Origin: Clostridia bacterium
GTDB lineage: Bacteria; Bacillota; Clostridia; Oscillospirales; Acutalibacteraceae
Assembly: GCA_017631705.1 (NCBI GenBank)
Contig: JAGBSU010000160.1
Location: 1 to 30,038 of the forward strand
DNA length: 30,038 bases
Direction of reading: 5' to 3'
Numbering within the stretch: the stretch's first letter is position 1; every line of letters starts with the position of its first letter. A program made the position numbers and the translations under genes. A model generated the notes under the pieces. The model was not told where the DNA came from. It saw only the letters and a list, made by a program, of their open reading frames with translations, and did not search any database. Shown here one piece after another: positions 8,925 to 16,849 of the stretch.

Positions 8925-10883
8925 TTGGTACATGTCCCGTCTTTTATTAAAAAAACGGTTAAATTTATGCCGTTGCATGAATTTCTCTTGGCCCTCTTTG
9001 ACATCGTCATCTTATGCGCTGACTTTTTCTTGCTATGCTTCCTGCCCTTTCGCAACGATGACACGTATCTGTCACAACTTGTTCCGGAAAGCACTCCTCT
9101 TCCGTTGCACTTTGTACTACTAGGCGCTTGCATTTTTGTGGCTATGATTCTCTTTCGCACCTATGCCAGCCTTTGGCGCTATGCCACCAGCCGGGAGTAT
9201 TTGCACTTGCTTTTCGCCGGTGGCACAGGATATGTCGGATACCTCTTTTTATCGTGGCTCATTTTTGGCAGTATCCCGCCCGCTTTCTTTATGTTCTTTG
9301 CCACGTTGTTTACCGTTATGCTCATGCTGTTATCACGGTTGTGCTATCGGCGATATCGTGAAACGGCGCTCAATCGTTCTTCCTCGCACCTTGCACCGGC
9401 CATTATCATCGGTGCCGGTGAAGCAGGGGTTTTGATTTTGGAAGAACTCAAACAAAACCGCGCCAGCACTTGCCGCCCCGTTTGTTTGGTGGATGATGAT
9501 CCCGCTAAAATCGGCAAACAAATTCACGGCGTGCCGATTGAGGGTCCTATCGAACGATTGGGCAACATTTTGTCGCGCTACCATTCTCGTGATGTGTTTG
9601 TTGCGCTTCCCTCGGCGGTCGAAGAACGTACTCGTGAGGTTTTGCGTATTTGCACCTCTTTAAAATGCAAAGTGCGCGTTTTGCCGAGCATCTTACAGTT
9701 GATAGATAATAAGACCAAGCCTCTTTTGCAACAAGTTCGCGATGTGCGAATTGAAGATTTACTCGGTCGTGAAACCGTTTTTTTTGACAACAGCGAAGCG
9801 TATCAGTTCTTATCCGATAAAGTCGTTCTTGTCACCGGCGGTGGCGGTTCCATCGGTTCGGAGATATGCCGACAAATAGCGCGCCACAAGCCTCGGCAAT
9901 TGATTATTGTTGATATTTATGAAAACAACGCGTACGATATTCAACAAGAATTGCGCTATGATTACGGAAACGACCTTAACCTGTCGGTGGAAATCGCTTC
10001 CGTACGCGACGAACATAAAATCAATCGCTTGTTTGAAAAATACCATCCGGAAATTGTTTTCCACGCGGCGGCCCACAAGCATGTCCCGCTTATGGAAAAC
10101 TGCCCGGAAGAAGCTATCCGTAACAACGTCTTCGGCACATATATTGTTGCCAAAGCAGCAGACACGCATCACGCCGAACGTTTTATTTTGATTTCTACCG
10201 ACAAAGCGGTTAATCCCACAAACGTGATGGGCGCTTCCAAGCGCTTGTGTGAAATGGTGGTTCAAGGTGTCGGTTCTTCCAGCAAAACCAGTTATGCCGC
10301 CGTTCGATTCGGCAACGTACTTGGCTCTAACGGCTCGGTCGTTCCACTGTTCCGTCGCCAAATTGCACACGGCGGTCCGGTAACCATTACCGACAAACGT
10401 GTTATCCGGTATTTTATGACCATTCCGGAAGCCGCTCAATTGGTACTGCAAGCCGGTGCCATGGCACATCGGTCGGAAATTTTCGTTTTAGATATGGGAG
10501 CCCCTGTCAGCATCTTAGAACTGGCGGAAAGCCTCATTCGTCTTTCCGGTTTCACGCCGTATCTTGATATCCAAATTGAAGAGGTTGGTTTGCGTCCCGG
10601 TGAAAAACTCTATGAAGAACTATTGATGCGCAGCGAGGAATTGGCGTCTACCAAAAACCATAAAATCTTTATTGAGCACGGGCAAAAAGCCCTCACCTTG
10701 CAGGAATTGGAACAAATGTTAAGCACATTAGAAACTGCTTTGCGAACCGACTCAACAGAGCAAATTGTTGCTACTATGAAGAGTCTTGTTCCGACCTATA
10801 AAAGTCCCGAAGAAGTAAACAACCGTGAATTTGCCGACCTCAATTATTCCGAGGCTCTTCAAAAACCGGTTGCCGTTGGATAA
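8925..10883 (+). CDS. Membrane-bound nucleotide-sugar 4,6-dehydratase/epimerase (EpsC/CapD/PglF family)
   Basis: A 652-residue fusion typical of the family. Four transmembrane helices lie at about residues 20-140, then a Rossmann-like sensor domain (IIIGAGEAG, about 160-168), then an extended SDR catalytic domain with the NAD(P)-binding VLVTGGGGSIGSE (301-313). The catalytic area reads STDKAVNPTNVMGASKR (about 424-440). The usual SDR tyrosine of YxxxK is Met, with TDK upstream, as in UDP-GlcNAc 4,6-dehydratases such as PglF. It probably makes a UDP-6-deoxy-4-keto-amino sugar precursor for the exopolysaccharide. The start is a TTG at 8925 with GAGGTGA upstream. The alternative is ATG at 8967. 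A terminator follows. Confidence 0.92.
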   Translation: MVHVPSFIKKTVKFMPLHEFLLALFDIVILCADFFLLCFLPFRNDDTYLSQLVPESTPLPLHFVLLGACIFVAMILFRTYASLWRYATSREYLHLLFAGGTGYVGYLFLSWLIFGSIPPAFFMFFATLFTVMLMLLSRLCYRRYRETALNRSSSHLAPAIIIGAGEAGVLILEELKQNRASTCRPVCLVDDDPAKIGKQIHGVPIEGPIERLGNILSRYHSRDVFVALPSAVEERTREVLRICTSLKCKVRVLPSILQLIDNKTKPLLQQVRDVRIEDLLGRETVFFDNSEAYQFLSDKVVLVTGGGGSIGSEICRQIARHKPRQLIIVDIYENNAYDIQQELRYDYGNDLNLSVEIASVRDEHKINRLFEKYHPEIVFHAAAHKHVPLMENCPEEAIRNNVFGTYIVAKAADTHHAERFILISTDKAVNPTNVMGASKRLCEMVVQGVGSSSKTSYAAVRFGNVLGSNGSVVPLFRRQIAHGGPVTITDKRVIRYFMTIPEAAQLVLQAGAMAHRSEIFVLDMGAPVSILELAESLIRLSGFTPYLDIQIEEVGLRPGEKLYEELLMRSEELASTKNHKIFIEHGQKALTLQELEQMLSTLETALRTDSTEQIVATMKSLVPTYKSPEEVNNREFADLNYSEALQKPVAVG

Positions 10884-10893
10884 AACAATTTAC

Positions 10894-10930
10894 CACGACA
10901 GTAAAAACTTTGCTGTCGTGGTTTTCTTTT
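10894..10930 (+). terminator. Rho-independent terminator after epsC-like gene
   Basis: The stem CCACGACAG pairs with CTGTCGTGG across a short A-rich loop and is followed by TTTTCTTTTTC. It lies just after the stop codon at 10883 and ends the exopolysaccharide operon. Confidence 0.85.
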
Positions 10931-10932
10931 TC

Positions 10933-10961
10933 TTGTACTATTGAAAAATATATGTTATAAT
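10933..10961 (+). promoter_or_regulatory. valS promoter with extended -10
   Basis: TTGTAC at 10933-10938 and TATAAT at 10956-10961 are 17 bases apart, with TG one base before the -10 (TGtTATAAT). It lies about 40 bases before the valS start. The leader is too short for a T-box. Confidence 0.7.
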
Positions 10962-10999
10962 AACTATATATTGCTTGTCAACATGGAGGCTGTTTATCA

Positions 11000-13693
11000 A
11001 TGTCAGAAAAGAAAGAATTGGCAAAAACCTATGAACCGCAGGAAGTAGAATCCCGCATTTATGATTTTTGGACCGAGGGCGGTTGGTTTCATGCCGAACC
11101 TAATCCCGAAAAAGAACCGTATACCATTGTCATTCCGCCCCCCAATGTCACCGGTCAGTTGCACATGGGTCACGCGTTGGATGAAACATTACAAGATATT
11201 TTAATTCGTTTTAAACGCATGCAAGGTTACGAGGCGTTGTGGTTACCCGGTACGGACCACGCCTCCATTGCCACCGAAGCAAAAGTCGTAGAAGCAATGC
11301 GTAAAGAAGGCGTCACCAAAGACATGGTCGGTCGTGATGGTTTCTTAGAACGTGCCTGGGCATGGAAAAATCAATACGGCAACCGAATTGTCGGTCAGCT
11401 CAAAAAACTCGGCTCCAGCTGTGACTGGGAACGGGAACGCTTCACCATGGATGAAGGTTGCTCCGAAGCGGTAAAAGAAGTTTTCGTTCGCTTATACAAC
11501 GAAGGCTTGATTTACCGTGGCAACCGTATGGTCAACTGGTGCCCACATTGTAACACCTCCATTTCCGATGCCGAGGTGGAATATGAAGAACAAGATAGCC
11601 ATTTTTGGCATTTGCTGTATCCGGTAAAGGAAACCGGCGAATTCGTAGAACTCGCCACCACCCGTCCGGAAACCATGTTGGCCGACACCGCGGTGGCTAT
11701 CAACCCCGAAGACCCCCGTTTTGCTCATCTGCACGGTTGCCATGTGGTGTTACCGCTTCTTAACAAAGAAATTCCGATTGTATGTGACGAACATGCCGAC
11801 ATGACCAAAGGTACCGGTGTTGTAAAAATTACCCCTGCACACGACCCGAACGACTTTGAAGTCGGCAAACGCCACAACCTTCCCATGATTCGCATGTTGA
11901 CCTATGATGGTCATTTGACAGGCGCTAACGATGCCGCCGAAGCGGCAGAATATATTGCTTCCAGCAAAGCCTCCGCGGACGAACCGGAAGTTCTCGATTG
12001 CGGAAAATACGCTGGCATGACTACCGCCGAAGCCCGCAAAGCCATTTTGGCAGACTTGGAAGCCGGCGGATTCCTCAAAAAGACCGAACCACTCAAACAC
12101 GACGTCGGCACTTGCTACCGTTGCCATTCTACCATCGAGCCGATGGTATCCAAACAATGGTTTGTGCGCATGGAACCTTTGGCAAAACCGGCAATCGAAG
12201 CCGTTGAAAAAGGTGAAATCCGTTTTGTTCCGGAACGCTTTACCAAAAACTATATGAACTGGATGAACAACACGCGTGACTGGTGTATTTCCCGTCAATT
12301 GTGGTGGGGGCATCAAATTCCTGCTTGGTATTGTGCTGACTGCGACGAAACAATGGTTGCCAAAGATGCTCCTCGTGCCTGTCCGAAATGCGGCAGTACC
12401 ACGTTACAGCAAGACCCCGACACGCTGGACACTTGGTTCTCCTCGGCTTTGTGGCCGTTCAGCACATTGGGTTGGCCGGATGAAAACAGCAAAGATTTGC
12501 AATATTTCTACCCGACAAACACCTTGGTTACCGGCTACGATATTATCGGTTTCTGGGTCAGCCGTATGATTTTTTCGGCACTCAAATACACCGATAAAGC
12601 ACCGTTTGAAACGGTTCTCATTCACGGCTTAGTGCGTGATGCACAAGGTCGTAAAATGTCCAAATCCTTGGGCAACGGTATCGACCCGTTGGAAATCATC
12701 GCTCAATACGGTGCCGATGCACTTCGCTTTATGTTGGCAACCGGCAACAGCCCCGGAAACGACATGCGCTTTATGACCGACAAAGTCGAATCTTCGCGCA
12801 ATTTTGCCAACAAATTGTGGAATGCCGCTCGCTTTATTCTCATGAATATCGACGGCAAAACCATTCCGCTTACCTTACCCGAAACACTCACGTTGGAAGA
12901 TAAATGGATTGTATCGCGGTACAACTCGTTGGTACAAGCTGTTACCGAAAACTTGGATAAATTCGAACTCGGTATCGCTGTCCAAAAACTTTACGACTTC
13001 ATTTGGGATAATTTCTGCGATTGGTATATTGAGTTGTGCAAAAACCGTCTGCAAGGCGAAAACGCTACGCAAACTTGCCAAGTACTGGTGTATATCATGA
13101 CCGGTATGCTAAAATTGCTCCATCCCTTTATGCCGTTTATTACCGAGGAAATTTGGCAATCGCTTCCTCACGAGGGCAAGGCCTTAATGATTGCCGACTG
13201 GCCGGTATACGATGCCGCCCTTGCCTTCCCTAACGAAGAAAAGGAAATGGAACGCATTATGGAAGTCATCGGTGCTATCCGTAACCGCCGCGGCGAAATG
13301 AATGTTCCGCCGTCACGCAAGGCTCACATTTTTGTGGAAACCGCGTTTGAACAAACCTTTACTGATGGCACACCATTCTTTGTGCGGTTAGCCTCTGCTT
13401 CGGATGTTTCAGTCGGCGCTCATTTTGATGTTGAGGGCGCTGTCAGCATCGTTACCGCCGACGCCACAGTTAAAATCCCGTTGGCAGAATTGGTGGATAA
13501 AGAGGCGGAAAAAGCCCGCTTACAAAAAGAAAAGGATAACACGCAAAAACAATTAGACGGTGTCCTTGCACGTTTGAACAACCCGGCATTTACCGGTAAA
13601 GCCCCCGAAAACGTCGTACAAACTGCTCGCGAACAAGCAGCTCGCTTGCAAGAAAAACTCGCATTGCTGGAACAAAGCATGCAAGCTTTATAA
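11000..13693 (+). CDS. valS: Valyl-tRNA synthetase
   Basis: Charges tRNA-Val and proofreads threonine. At 897 residues it has full length for the family. The class I signatures are PPPNVTGQLHMGHAL with HMGH at 55-58 and KMSKS at 552-556. The editing (CP1) domain includes TTRPETMLADTAVA. Zinc-binding-like cysteines appear in CYRCHSTIEP and CADCDE/CPKCG. The last about 70 residues form the charged coiled-coil tRNA-binding arm typical of ValS. GGAGG lies ten bases before the ATG. No folylpolyglutamate synthase follows as in some Firmicutes. Instead a thioesterase begins 7 bases downstream, so the two are probably co-transcribed. Confidence 0.98.
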   Translation: MSEKKELAKTYEPQEVESRIYDFWTEGGWFHAEPNPEKEPYTIVIPPPNVTGQLHMGHALDETLQDILIRFKRMQGYEALWLPGTDHASIATEAKVVEAMRKEGVTKDMVGRDGFLERAWAWKNQYGNRIVGQLKKLGSSCDWERERFTMDEGCSEAVKEVFVRLYNEGLIYRGNRMVNWCPHCNTSISDAEVEYEEQDSHFWHLLYPVKETGEFVELATTRPETMLADTAVAINPEDPRFAHLHGCHVVLPLLNKEIPIVCDEHADMTKGTGVVKITPAHDPNDFEVGKRHNLPMIRMLTYDGHLTGANDAAEAAEYIASSKASADEPEVLDCGKYAGMTTAEARKAILADLEAGGFLKKTEPLKHDVGTCYRCHSTIEPMVSKQWFVRMEPLAKPAIEAVEKGEIRFVPERFTKNYMNWMNNTRDWCISRQLWWGHQIPAWYCADCDETMVAKDAPRACPKCGSTTLQQDPDTLDTWFSSALWPFSTLGWPDENSKDLQYFYPTNTLVTGYDIIGFWVSRMIFSALKYTDKAPFETVLIHGLVRDAQGRKMSKSLGNGIDPLEIIAQYGADALRFMLATGNSPGNDMRFMTDKVESSRNFANKLWNAARFILMNIDGKTIPLTLPETLTLEDKWIVSRYNSLVQAVTENLDKFELGIAVQKLYDFIWDNFCDWYIELCKNRLQGENATQTCQVLVYIMTGMLKLLHPFMPFITEEIWQSLPHEGKALMIADWPVYDAALAFPNEEKEMERIMEVIGAIRNRRGEMNVPPSRKAHIFVETAFEQTFTDGTPFFVRLASASDVSVGAHFDVEGAVSIVTADATVKIPLAELVDKEAEKARLQKEKDNTQKQLDGVLARLNNPAFTGKAPENVVQTAREQAARLQEKLALLEQSMQAL

Positions 13694-13700
13694 TTGTGTT

Positions 13701-14435
13701 ATGAAATTTACAAAAACGTATTACGTTTCGTCGCATGACTTTGCTCACAACGACCGCATTCGCCCTTCGGCGGTGTTGCGGTATATGCAGGAAACCGCAA
13801 ACAGCCAACTGTTTGCGGAAAAACCGTCGTATGCCGACTTACTCGCGATGGGCTATGCTTTTGTAGTAAGCCGCCTGCACCTTAAAATATATGAGGATTT
13901 TCATGCTTACGAAACCATCACTGCAGAAACGTGGGCATTACCCGAAAGCGGCGCTTCGTTTGACCGTTGCTATCGTTTGTTGCGCGGTGATACCGTGTTG
14001 GCAGAAGCTTACAGCGTGTGGGCATTACTGAATCGAAAACACAACACGCTGTGCCGTGCCGGCGAACTGCCATTGCATTACAGCACCGACAAACCGCTTG
14101 ACATACCCGCGCGAGTAAAACTGCCAAAAACACCTCTGCAAGAAGTGGGTAAGCGCGACATCCGTTACAGCGATATTGACTGTAACGGTCACATGAACAA
14201 TACCAATTATCCGGATATGTTTTGTGACTTTCTTCCCGAAATCGACGCGTTGGATATCACCGAATTATATATCCATTATGTGTCAGAAGCTCGGCTCGGC
14301 GAAACTCTTACGGTACTTCATGGCAAAGAACAATGTATCGACTCCGTGCAACATGTTTTTGAAACCACAAAAAACGACGGAAGTTGCAACATACGCGCCC
14401 TCTTGATAACATCCCCTTCTCTTCGCTCAGTTTGA
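13701..14435 (+). CDS. Acyl-ACP thioesterase (FatA/FatB-like hotdog fold)
   Basis: A 244-residue soluble protein predicted to release fatty acids from acyl carrier protein. Two hotdog halves are visible: residues about 1-125, starting YVSSHDFAHNDRIRPSAVLRYMQETAN, and about 145-240, with the motif RYSDIDCNGHMNNTNYPDMF. The Asn and His of this motif match the catalytic area of plant-type and bacterial acyl-ACP thioesterases. The start lies 7 bases after the valS stop and has no clear ribosome site, suggesting translational coupling. A short hairpin (GCTCA/TGAGC, 14425-14437) followed by CTTTTT overlaps the stop codon and may be a weak terminator. Confidence 0.88.
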   Translation: MKFTKTYYVSSHDFAHNDRIRPSAVLRYMQETANSQLFAEKPSYADLLAMGYAFVVSRLHLKIYEDFHAYETITAETWALPESGASFDRCYRLLRGDTVLAEAYSVWALLNRKHNTLCRAGELPLHYSTDKPLDIPARVKLPKTPLQEVGKRDIRYSDIDCNGHMNNTNYPDMFCDFLPEIDALDITELYIHYVSEARLGETLTVLHGKEQCIDSVQHVFETTKNDGSCNIRALLITSPSLRSV

Positions 14436-14561
14436 GCCTTTTTAAAAAGCAAATAACAAAAATCAAAATGTAATTGTTGATTTTGCTACGTGTTTAGCAC
14501 CGAATATTGAACAAAAATTCATTGGACAGCAACATTTGGCAAAAAAACAAAATAATCCTTT

Positions 14562-14590
14562 AAAACCCTTCAAATTCGAAGGGTTTTTTC
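14562..14590 (+). terminator. Rho-independent terminator before guaA
   Basis: The stem AAAACCCTTC (14562-14571) pairs with GAAGGGTTTT (14578-14587) over a 6-base loop and runs into a T-tract. It separates the valS/thioesterase unit from the guaA promoter. The remaining 14436-14561 stretch is A+T-rich with no gene seen. Confidence 0.8.
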
Positions 14591-14599
14591 TTCTTCCCC

Positions 14600-14629
14600 T
14601 TGACAGTCAACACAACAACGATATATAAT
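14600..14629 (+). promoter_or_regulatory. guaA promoter
   Basis: TTGACA at 14600-14605 and TATAAT at 14624-14629 with 18-base spacing lie about 60 bases upstream of the chosen guaA start. No guanine riboswitch-like fold is apparent in the short leader. Confidence 0.7.
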
Positions 14630-14692
14630 AAACTATAATTAAAAATCGTCATGTTACTTGCTGTCGGTTGTGTTTTTAAAGGAGGATTTTTC

Positions 14693-15670
14693 ATGCAAAA
14701 TAAACGTCCCGAAACCATGCAACGCATCACCACCATTGCGTTGGCGAATGCTTTTATTGATGAACAAGTTGCCGCCGTTCGTGCACAAGTCGGCGATAAA
14801 AAGGTGCTGTTGGCACTTTCCGGCGGTGTTGACTCCTCGGTTGTTGCCGCTTTGCTTATCAAAGCAATCGGCAAACAACTCGTGTGTGTCCACGTCAACC
14901 ACGGCCTGATGCGCAAAGGCGAAAGTGAACAAGTTGTCGAGGTTTTCGGCAAAGAATTGGATGCTAACCTCATTTATGTCGATGCAACCGACCGCTTTTT
15001 GGATCTGTTGGCAGGCGTTGCCGAGCCGGAACGCAAACGCAAAATCATCGGCGGGGAATTTATCAAAGTATTTGATGAGGAAGCCTCTAAACTCAAAGGC
15101 ATTGAATTTTTGGCACAAGGCACCATTTACCCCGATATTTTGGAATCCGACGGCGTAAAAGCACACCACAACGTGGGCGGCTTACCGGAAGATATGAAAA
15201 TGGAATTGGTCGAACCTGTTCGCCTTCTGTATAAAGACGAAGTTCGCGTTGTCGGCGACGCTCTTGGCTTACCGCATGCCATGGTATACCGTCAACCGTT
15301 CCCCGGCCCCGGCTTGGGTGTGCGTTGCCTCGGTGCCATCACGCGTGACCGCCTGCACGCTCTGCGTGAAGCGGATGCCATTTTACGTGAAGAATTTGAC
15401 AATGCCGGTTTAGCCGGAAAGGTTTGGCAATATTTTGTTGCCGTACCCGATTTCAAAAGTGTCGGTGTTAAAAACGATAAACGCTACGAAGGCTGGCCGG
15501 CTATCATTCGCGCGGTGAACACCACCGACGCCATGTCCGCCACCATCGAGGAAATTCCCTATGCGCTGTTGCACAAAATCACCGACCGCATCACCGCGGA
15601 AGTCGATGGCATCAACCGTGTGCTTTACGACCTCACACCGAAGCCCATCGGCACCATCGAGTGGGAATAA
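14693..15670 (+). CDS. guaA: GMP synthase, ATP-pyrophosphatase half only
   Basis: Converts XMP to GMP. The 325-residue product begins at ATG 14693, preceded by AAAGGAGG. The open frame upstream to 14651 has no ribosome site. It contains the PP-loop SGGVDSSVVAALL (about 43-55), the AQGTIYPDILES block, HHNVGGLPEDMKMELVEPVR, FPGPGLGVRCLG and the C-terminal GTIEWE that ends nearly all GuaA proteins. The N-terminal class I glutamine amidotransferase domain (about 190 residues) of ordinary GuaA is absent and no open frame for it lies upstream, so ammonia or a separate glutaminase subunit elsewhere must supply nitrogen. The 3' end is also the apparent integration site of the pilus island. Confidence 0.93.
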   Translation: MQNKRPETMQRITTIALANAFIDEQVAAVRAQVGDKKVLLALSGGVDSSVVAALLIKAIGKQLVCVHVNHGLMRKGESEQVVEVFGKELDANLIYVDATDRFLDLLAGVAEPERKRKIIGGEFIKVFDEEASKLKGIEFLAQGTIYPDILESDGVKAHHNVGGLPEDMKMELVEPVRLLYKDEVRVVGDALGLPHAMVYRQPFPGPGLGVRCLGAITRDRLHALREADAILREEFDNAGLAGKVWQYFVAVPDFKSVGVKNDKRYEGWPAIIRAVNTTDAMSATIEEIPYALLHKITDRITAEVDGINRVLYDLTPKPIGTIEWE

Positions 15671-15675
15671 GAAAC
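15658..15675. repeat. Putative attachment site (left), spanning the guaA stop codon
   Basis: CGAGTGGGAATAAGAAAC covers the last codons and stop of guaA. An 18-base copy with 16 matches lies at 24904-24921. The 3' end of guaA is a known integration target of tyrosine-recombinase islands in several bacteria, and such elements restore the gene end as seen here. No integrase is present to confirm it. Confidence 0.6.
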
Positions 15676-15784
15676 GAAATCCGAAAAAGCCTTATTTTAA
15701 GCCATTTTTTGAGATTTAAAGTGCAAAATGATACCATTTTGATACTGTAATCGTTCATCCTACAATAAATTTTAATATAAGAGG

Positions 15785-15836
15785 AAATCCCTCCTATGTT
15801 GAATTTGCTTAAATTCACATAGGAGGGATTTTTTTG
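15785..15836 (+). terminator. Strong terminator downstream of guaA
   Basis: A 21-bp stem with a single bulged T, AAATCCCTCCTATGT-GAATTT (15785-15806) paired with 15811-15831, has loop GCTT and is followed by a run of seven T. It would end guaA transcription within the left edge of the island. Confidence 0.88.
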
Positions 15837-15842
15837 CGTTGT

Positions 15843-16079
15843 TTAGGCTTTTGGTTTTCGATTACCGAATGAATTTTCCATCCATTCGGTAAATTCTTCG
15901 GGGGTAATGATACCGTCGGTGCAATCGTTTCTTTTAGACATTGCCTGATACTTCCACTTTTTAAAGTCAGCTTCTTTAATTTGCCGAACCTTAACACGTG
16001 TGGAATATATTGGACTGTAGAAATTGGAATATGTTGCCGAAACCCATTGCAAAAACAAACACATTGTGCTACAATACAC
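15843..16079 (-). pseudogene. Possible remnant of a small C-terminal protein fragment
   Basis: An open frame of up to 78 codons (GTG start at 16079). Its last about 50 residues (VRQIKEADFKKWKYQAMSKR then DGIITPEEFTEWMENSF) look like a real charged helical protein tail, while the first about 25 residues look random. No ribosome site precedes it. The tail is faintly reminiscent of C-termini of accessory proteins (DUF6076-like) carried by Clostridia mobile elements, but this is from memory and weak. It is probably a decayed remnant of island cargo. The rest of 15671-16120 holds only the terminator and A+T-rich sequence with a TGATAC-CATTT-TGATAC direct repeat near 15730. Confidence 0.3.
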
Positions 16080-16120
16080 TATGTGTAATTATATTTATCA
16101 ATAGATTTTATCGAAAGGGG

Positions 16121-16148
16121 TTGACACAGAATGCCTATACAGTATAAT
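16121..16148 (+). promoter_or_regulatory. Pilus operon promoter
   Basis: Perfect consensus hexamers TTGACA (16121-16126) and TATAAT (16143-16148) are 16 bases apart and lie about 140 bases before the signal peptidase gene. The leader contains a 9-bp hairpin, GCGTAGAGG at 16226-16234 with CCTCTATGC at 16243-16251. It has no T-run, so it is not a terminator. Confidence 0.8.
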
Positions 16149-16291
16149 TTGTTAAGCAAGCAAGGCATAGTTCTGCCCATTTCTACAGTAAAAGTTAATA
16201 TTACATAAACAAAACCATCTGTAATGCGTAGAGGGTTTATTTCCTCTATGCTTATAGGCGGCTTTCCGTGTTGTTTAGGAGATAAAAGACA

Positions 16292-16831
16292 GTGACAAAA
16301 CATTCAAAGAAAAAGCAGAGCTTTTTTGGGGGGCAAGTTTTCAAACGTACCTTAAAAATCGTTCTGATAATAATTGTTGCAATCTCTCTTCTGCTTAATC
16401 TATTTACCTTTATTATGCCTGTAGTTAAGTATTATGGAAACAGTATGTCTCCAACACTTGAAGACGGACAAATACTGATTGTAAATAAGATGGCAGAGAT
16501 AAAAAGCGGAGATATTATAGCGTTTTATTATAACAATAAGGTAATCGTTCGTCGCGTTGTGGCGACCGGAAACAATCAAGTTTCTATTGATGTATTTGGA
16601 ACGGTTTTTGTGAACGGTAAAGAACTTGATGAACCCTATATTGAAAATAAAACACTTGGGCAAAGCAACCTTGATTTCCCGTATAATGTTCCAACAAACT
16701 CCTATTTCGTTTTGGGGGATAATCGAGATGTTGCGATGGATAGCCGATTGTCTGAAATAGGAGTTGTTACAAAGGACAGGCTTTTAGGAAAAGTAGTCTT
16801 TTCGCTTAATCCGTTTGGTTTGATAAAATAA
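16292..16831 (+). CDS. Signal peptidase I-like protein of the pilus locus, atypical active site
   Basis: A 179-residue S26-family protein with one N-terminal membrane helix (about 20-43). Box B, YGNSMSPTLEDG, keeps the nucleophile Ser51. At the general-base position, where typical enzymes have Lys in a (V/I)KR motif, this protein reads VIVRRVV with Arg87. The GDNR box (142-145) is present, but the following Ser that positions the Lys (Ser278 in E. coli numbering) is Ala148 in GDNRDVAMDSR. Pilus islands commonly encode such dedicated SipA/LepB-like proteins, and some act as pilin-assembly chaperones without protease activity. The start is a GTG at 16292 after AGGAGA. It is first in the pilus operon. 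Confidence 0.85.
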   Translation: MTKHSKKKQSFFGGQVFKRTLKIVLIIIVAISLLLNLFTFIMPVVKYYGNSMSPTLEDGQILIVNKMAEIKSGDIIAFYYNNKVIVRRVVATGNNQVSIDVFGTVFVNGKELDEPYIENKTLGQSNLDFPYNVPTNSYFVLGDNRDVAMDSRLSEIGVVTKDRLLGKVVFSLNPFGLIK

Positions 16832-16849
16832 ATTTCTGTTAAAGAGTGA

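Noticed and set aside
10920..10999. T-box riboswitch before valS
   Set aside because: The space between terminator and start holds only a promoter and a ribosome site; no T-box core or antiterminator fits. The gap before proS is also too short.
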